From NCBI GenBank assembly GCA_022545705.1, contig JACZQN010000011.1, positions 1-34,492 of the forward strand: DNA of 34,492 nucleotides, read 5' to 3'. Positions within the stretch are counted from its first letter, which is position 1. Each line of letters begins with the position of its first letter. The stretch comes from Nitrospirota bacterium. GTDB lineage: Bacteria; Nitrospirota; Nitrospiria; Nitrospirales; Nitrospiraceae. Positions 32,887 through 34,492 of the stretch are shown here, piece after piece. The notes beneath the pieces were generated by a model that was given only the letters and a program-made list of their open reading frames with translations, ran no database searches and had not been told where the DNA came from. The position numbers and the translations under genes are program-made.

Positions 32887-33103
32887 ACGCCGCGTCGAAT
32901 CGAGTCACAAAGATCTCCATGCGCAGGCGGCGCCTGTCTTCGTTGGGATCTGCACACTCGAAAAACAGTGTAACGGCTTCTTTGAGGTTGGCCATACCCT
33001 CTTCGACTGTCATTCCCTGGCTCGCCACATCAAGTTCTGGACAGAGGGACACATACATGTCCCCCTCTTTTTCCACAATGGCCGTGTAGCTATGGGTCGC
33101 CAA
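32879..33103 (-). CDS. hicB: HicB-family antitoxin-like protein
   Basis: The protein matches the HicB partial RNase-H fold: YTAIVEKEGDMYVSLCPELD, then VASQGMTVEEGMANLKEAVT, LFFECADP. In intact systems HicB blocks the mRNA-cleaving toxin HicA and represses its own operon. Here no DNA-binding helix-turn-helix follows, so it is the short type. I start at a TTG with GGAGG six bases upstream (74 residues); a GTG six codons earlier (33121, 80 residues) is also possible. The adjacent hicA is broken, so this antitoxin seems orphaned. Confidence 0.8.
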   Translation of the reverse strand: MATHSYTAIVEKEGDMYVSLCPELDVASQGMTVEEGMANLKEAVTLFFECADPNEDRRRLRMEIFVTRFDAAYG

Positions 33104-33478
33104 CGTTGTCCTCCGTTTCACCGATCTGGATCAGGGGCTTACCCTGCCAGGCCGACTTGTTCCCACTGACGGCGTGAGGATACCTCCTGTGCGGCTGGTC
33201 TCCTAGCCGTCTTTGGACCTCGGGAGCACTGTAGGTGGGCGCAGAGTCCGTCCTCTAGTCCCCTAGGAATTGGCAGCACCTTTCCTCTCGATGCGGCCTC
33301 GTCCTCTATCCGGGTTTTTGAAACGCGAATTGCCAAAGGAAAGACCCGGCCCCGCCCGTTGGCCAGCGCATCCCGAAGCGGCAAGATAGACTGGTGGCGG
33401 GCGTTAACGGCCGACCACGGCAACACGGGGCTCGTCAGGTCCAAAGCAGGAGCGCAGAGGCCAATCAGCCATAGAGCC

Positions 33479-33545
33479 GACCCCTTTTCTCCCCCGGCGC
33501 CTTCGTGCAAGATTCCAGACCCACAAGATTCAAGGCCTGGCTCCG
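33479..33545 (+). repeat. REP-like dispersed repeat, copy B
   Basis: The segment starts GACCCCTTTTCTC, has CCTTCGTGCAAGA at the same offset as copy A, and CAAGATTCAAGGCCT near the end. The 67-bp alignment with 30622-30688 needs no gap. The two copies have diverged at scattered positions, which suggests an old family. Confidence 0.7.
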
Positions 33546-33580
33546 TAACCCCTGCGGCTGGAATCCCGCAGGATGTCGTA

Positions 33581-33639
33581 TTGCAAGACCTGACCCTCAA
33601 CATCTCAACATCTCATGACCCTCAACATGACCCTCACAA
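33581..33639 (+). repeat. Low-complexity GACCCTCAACAT repeats with REP core
   Basis: TTGCAAGACCTGACCCTC (33581-33598) matches the REP core also seen at 34264-34282 in reverse. It is followed by ACCCTCAACATCTCAACATC and further ACCCTCA units. The units differ in length and have no spacers, so this is not a CRISPR array. Confidence 0.5.
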
Positions 33640-33640
33640 G

Positions 33641-33703
33641 AGAGCCGAGGGCCCCTACCTCTTCGACAGCGATGGGTGCAAATACCTGGATTTGGTGATA
33701 TAG
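33641..33703 (+). pseudogene. Fragment resembling a class III aminotransferase
   Basis: The frame ending in TAG at 33701-33703 reads RAEGPYLFDSDGCKYLDLVI. This is very like the conserved GxYLxDxDGxxYLD segment near the N-terminus of class III aminotransferases such as glutamate-1-semialdehyde aminomutase. Only about 20 residues survive, with no continuation in any nearby frame that I can see. It is probably a gene fragment left by an old rearrangement. Confidence 0.4.
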
Positions 33704-33760
33704 TGACTAATTTGAGGACTGTTACAGCAACGAAGGATTGTATGGAAAGGGGGGATAAGG

Positions 33761-34171
33761 ATGGGTATAAGACAGCACACCTTGGCTAAGTGTGCCATGG
33801 TTTTTGTGGTCATGGCAGCAGTGGGGTTGTCAGGGCCAACCGGACCATCCTGGGCAGACACGCAGGAGCTGGAGACTTTTATTCGGGCCCGCATCGAGAT
33901 TGGGGAAACGATGATTCAGTTTATGCGTGAACAGGGCAGCATGGAGCGGCCTGTGGAGAAACTCCGCCAGATGGAGGAGGAGATCAACGCCATGGTGGCC
34001 AGGGTCCTTGAGTCTTACGGTCTCACAATCGAAGAGTACCGTGAACGAAGCCCACGTGTGTTTGCGGATGAAGCGGCGGCCAACGCTTTTCTTGAAGAAC
34101 ATCCCGATCTAAAGAAGCGGTATGAAGTGCTTCCTCTGCATCAAGCGGGGGGACGCTATGGTGCGCCTTAA
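33761..34171 (+). CDS. Secreted helical protein of unknown function
   Basis: The 136-residue protein has a signal peptide (hydrophobic MVFVVMAAVGLSG, cleavage near SWA-D) and a helical mature part. LETFIRARIEIGETMIQFMR, LRQMEEEINAMVARVLESYG and LTIEEYRERSPRVFADEAAA recall DUF4168-like helical proteins, which is a weak resemblance. It is probably periplasmic. A strong GGGGGATAAGG site precedes the ATG. The codon use looks normal, in contrast with the decayed region before it. Confidence 0.7.
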   Translation: MGIRQHTLAKCAMVFVVMAAVGLSGPTGPSWADTQELETFIRARIEIGETMIQFMREQGSMERPVEKLRQMEEEINAMVARVLESYGLTIEEYRERSPRVFADEAAANAFLEEHPDLKKRYEVLPLHQAGGRYGAP

Positions 34172-34492
34172 GACCGGCCACAGACCCACCTACAGAACAG
34201 AGCAGGCATTGAATCTAACGGTGGGTTTGGGATCATGGGGGATCGAAGCATTGGGGAAGCATTGGGGTCAGATCTTGCAATCATACACCCCGCAACCAGG
34301 ACCGAGGGACGATTCGTGAGGCGTGCCCATTGGGGGTCCCCAGTGGCAGCGTTGATTCGCTTGGCGGTCCGATACGGATCGAAAATTCCCCAAATCCACA
34401 ATCGTCATCAGGTCTTCGTAGAAGCTTAGGAATGGGGCCTCCATTGCCGGTAGTGTCCTAATTTGGAGGCTTCGCTTCATCTGAGGGATCAA
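34172..34492. other. Right-end gene-free stretch with a REP core
   Basis: No convincing gene is seen. GGGGTCAGATCTTGCAATC (34264-34282) is the reverse complement form of the REP core at 33581. Two ATTGGGG units (GCATTGGGGAAGCATTGGGG) lie just before it. A minus-strand open frame runs off the edge without recognisable motifs. Confidence 0.45.

Larger units (their letters stand above)
33104..33760. other. Gene-poor decayed stretch with repeats and fragments
   Basis: I find no intact gene. It holds a possible hairpin pair CCGGGTTTTT and AAAGACCCGG (about 33308-33350), repeat copy B, a short GACCCTCAACAT direct repeat and an aminotransferase-like fragment, listed separately. A long minus-strand open frame has no recognisable motif and is treated as chance. 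Confidence 0.5.

Noticed and set aside
33139-33603. Minus-strand open frame of 154 codons in the decayed stretch
   Set aside because: No motif or domain is recognisable, the start has no ribosome site, and repeat copy B lies inside it.
33591-33639. Possible CRISPR-like direct repeats (GACCCTCAACAT)
   Set aside because: Units are short, irregular and without unique spacers; this is low-complexity sequence.
33702-34466. Similar TAGTGACTAATTTGAGG and TAGTGTCCTAATTTGGAGG as ends of an element
   Set aside because: The match is direct, short and imperfect, and it encloses an ordinary gene; probably chance.
34268-34492. Minus-strand frame running off the right edge
   Set aside because: No recognisable domain, and it includes the REP core; insufficient support for a gene.

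Overview
The window looks like a chromosomal segment of a GC-rich Gram-negative bacterium, most likely Nitrospira or a close Nitrospirota relative. This placement is inferred from overall protein character, the joined arg/lys gene order, lipoproteins and an outer-membrane protein, and REP-like intergenic repeats. No rRNA or marker gene here proves it. I found no tRNA, rRNA, CRISPR array, prophage or intact transposase.

Region 1 (1-5.0 kb) is on the minus strand except one gene. A lytic transglycosylase with SLT and LysM-like parts leads into a glycerate 2-kinase. Next is a broken remnant of a PEP-utilising enzyme that has lost its N-terminal part, carries a frameshift and runs off the left edge. 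A family-5 uracil-DNA glycosylase lies divergently, followed by a TalC-type transaldolase. Region 2 (5.0-6.7 kb) holds small genes: a lipoprotein with a good promoter, a membrane-anchored YHS protein, a 50-residue zinc ribbon and a small two-helix membrane protein.

Region 3 (17.9-6.7 kb, all minus strand) is the core. Genes argD-argF-argG-argH, an LptM-like lipoprotein gene, a B12-binding radical SAM gene, then lysA-dapF-dapA-dapB lie nearly end to end, three junctions being short overlaps. They make arginine from acetylornithine, and diaminopimelate and lysine. The radical SAM protein has a C-terminal STAS-like extension and is translationally coupled to lysA. AT-rich mini-repeats lie right at the stop codons of dapF, lysA and argF.

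Region 4 (18.0-30.6 kb) is a mixed set of short units: a zinc-ribbon DUF2628 membrane protein, a short phosphoglycerate mutase, a beta-barrel protein, a nitroreductase, an SDR protein with Phe in place of the catalytic Tyr, envelope lipoproteins and Sel1 proteins, a PDZ protein, a tandem pair of exported DUF2914 proteins of identical length, a gamma-glutamylcyclotransferase-like protein, exported MsrA, a cupin, and several genes of unknown function.

Region 5 (30.6-34.5 kb) shows genome decay and repeat activity. It has REP-like repeats, a 241-bp MITE-like element with perfect 17-bp inverted ends, an MscS-type channel, an MltF-like transglycosylase, an intact hicB beside a frameshifted hicA remnant, a fragment resembling a class III aminotransferase, and a secreted helical protein. 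The most notable items are the radical SAM/STAS-like fusion inside the arg-lys operon, the stop-codon-linked mini-repeats and the MITE.
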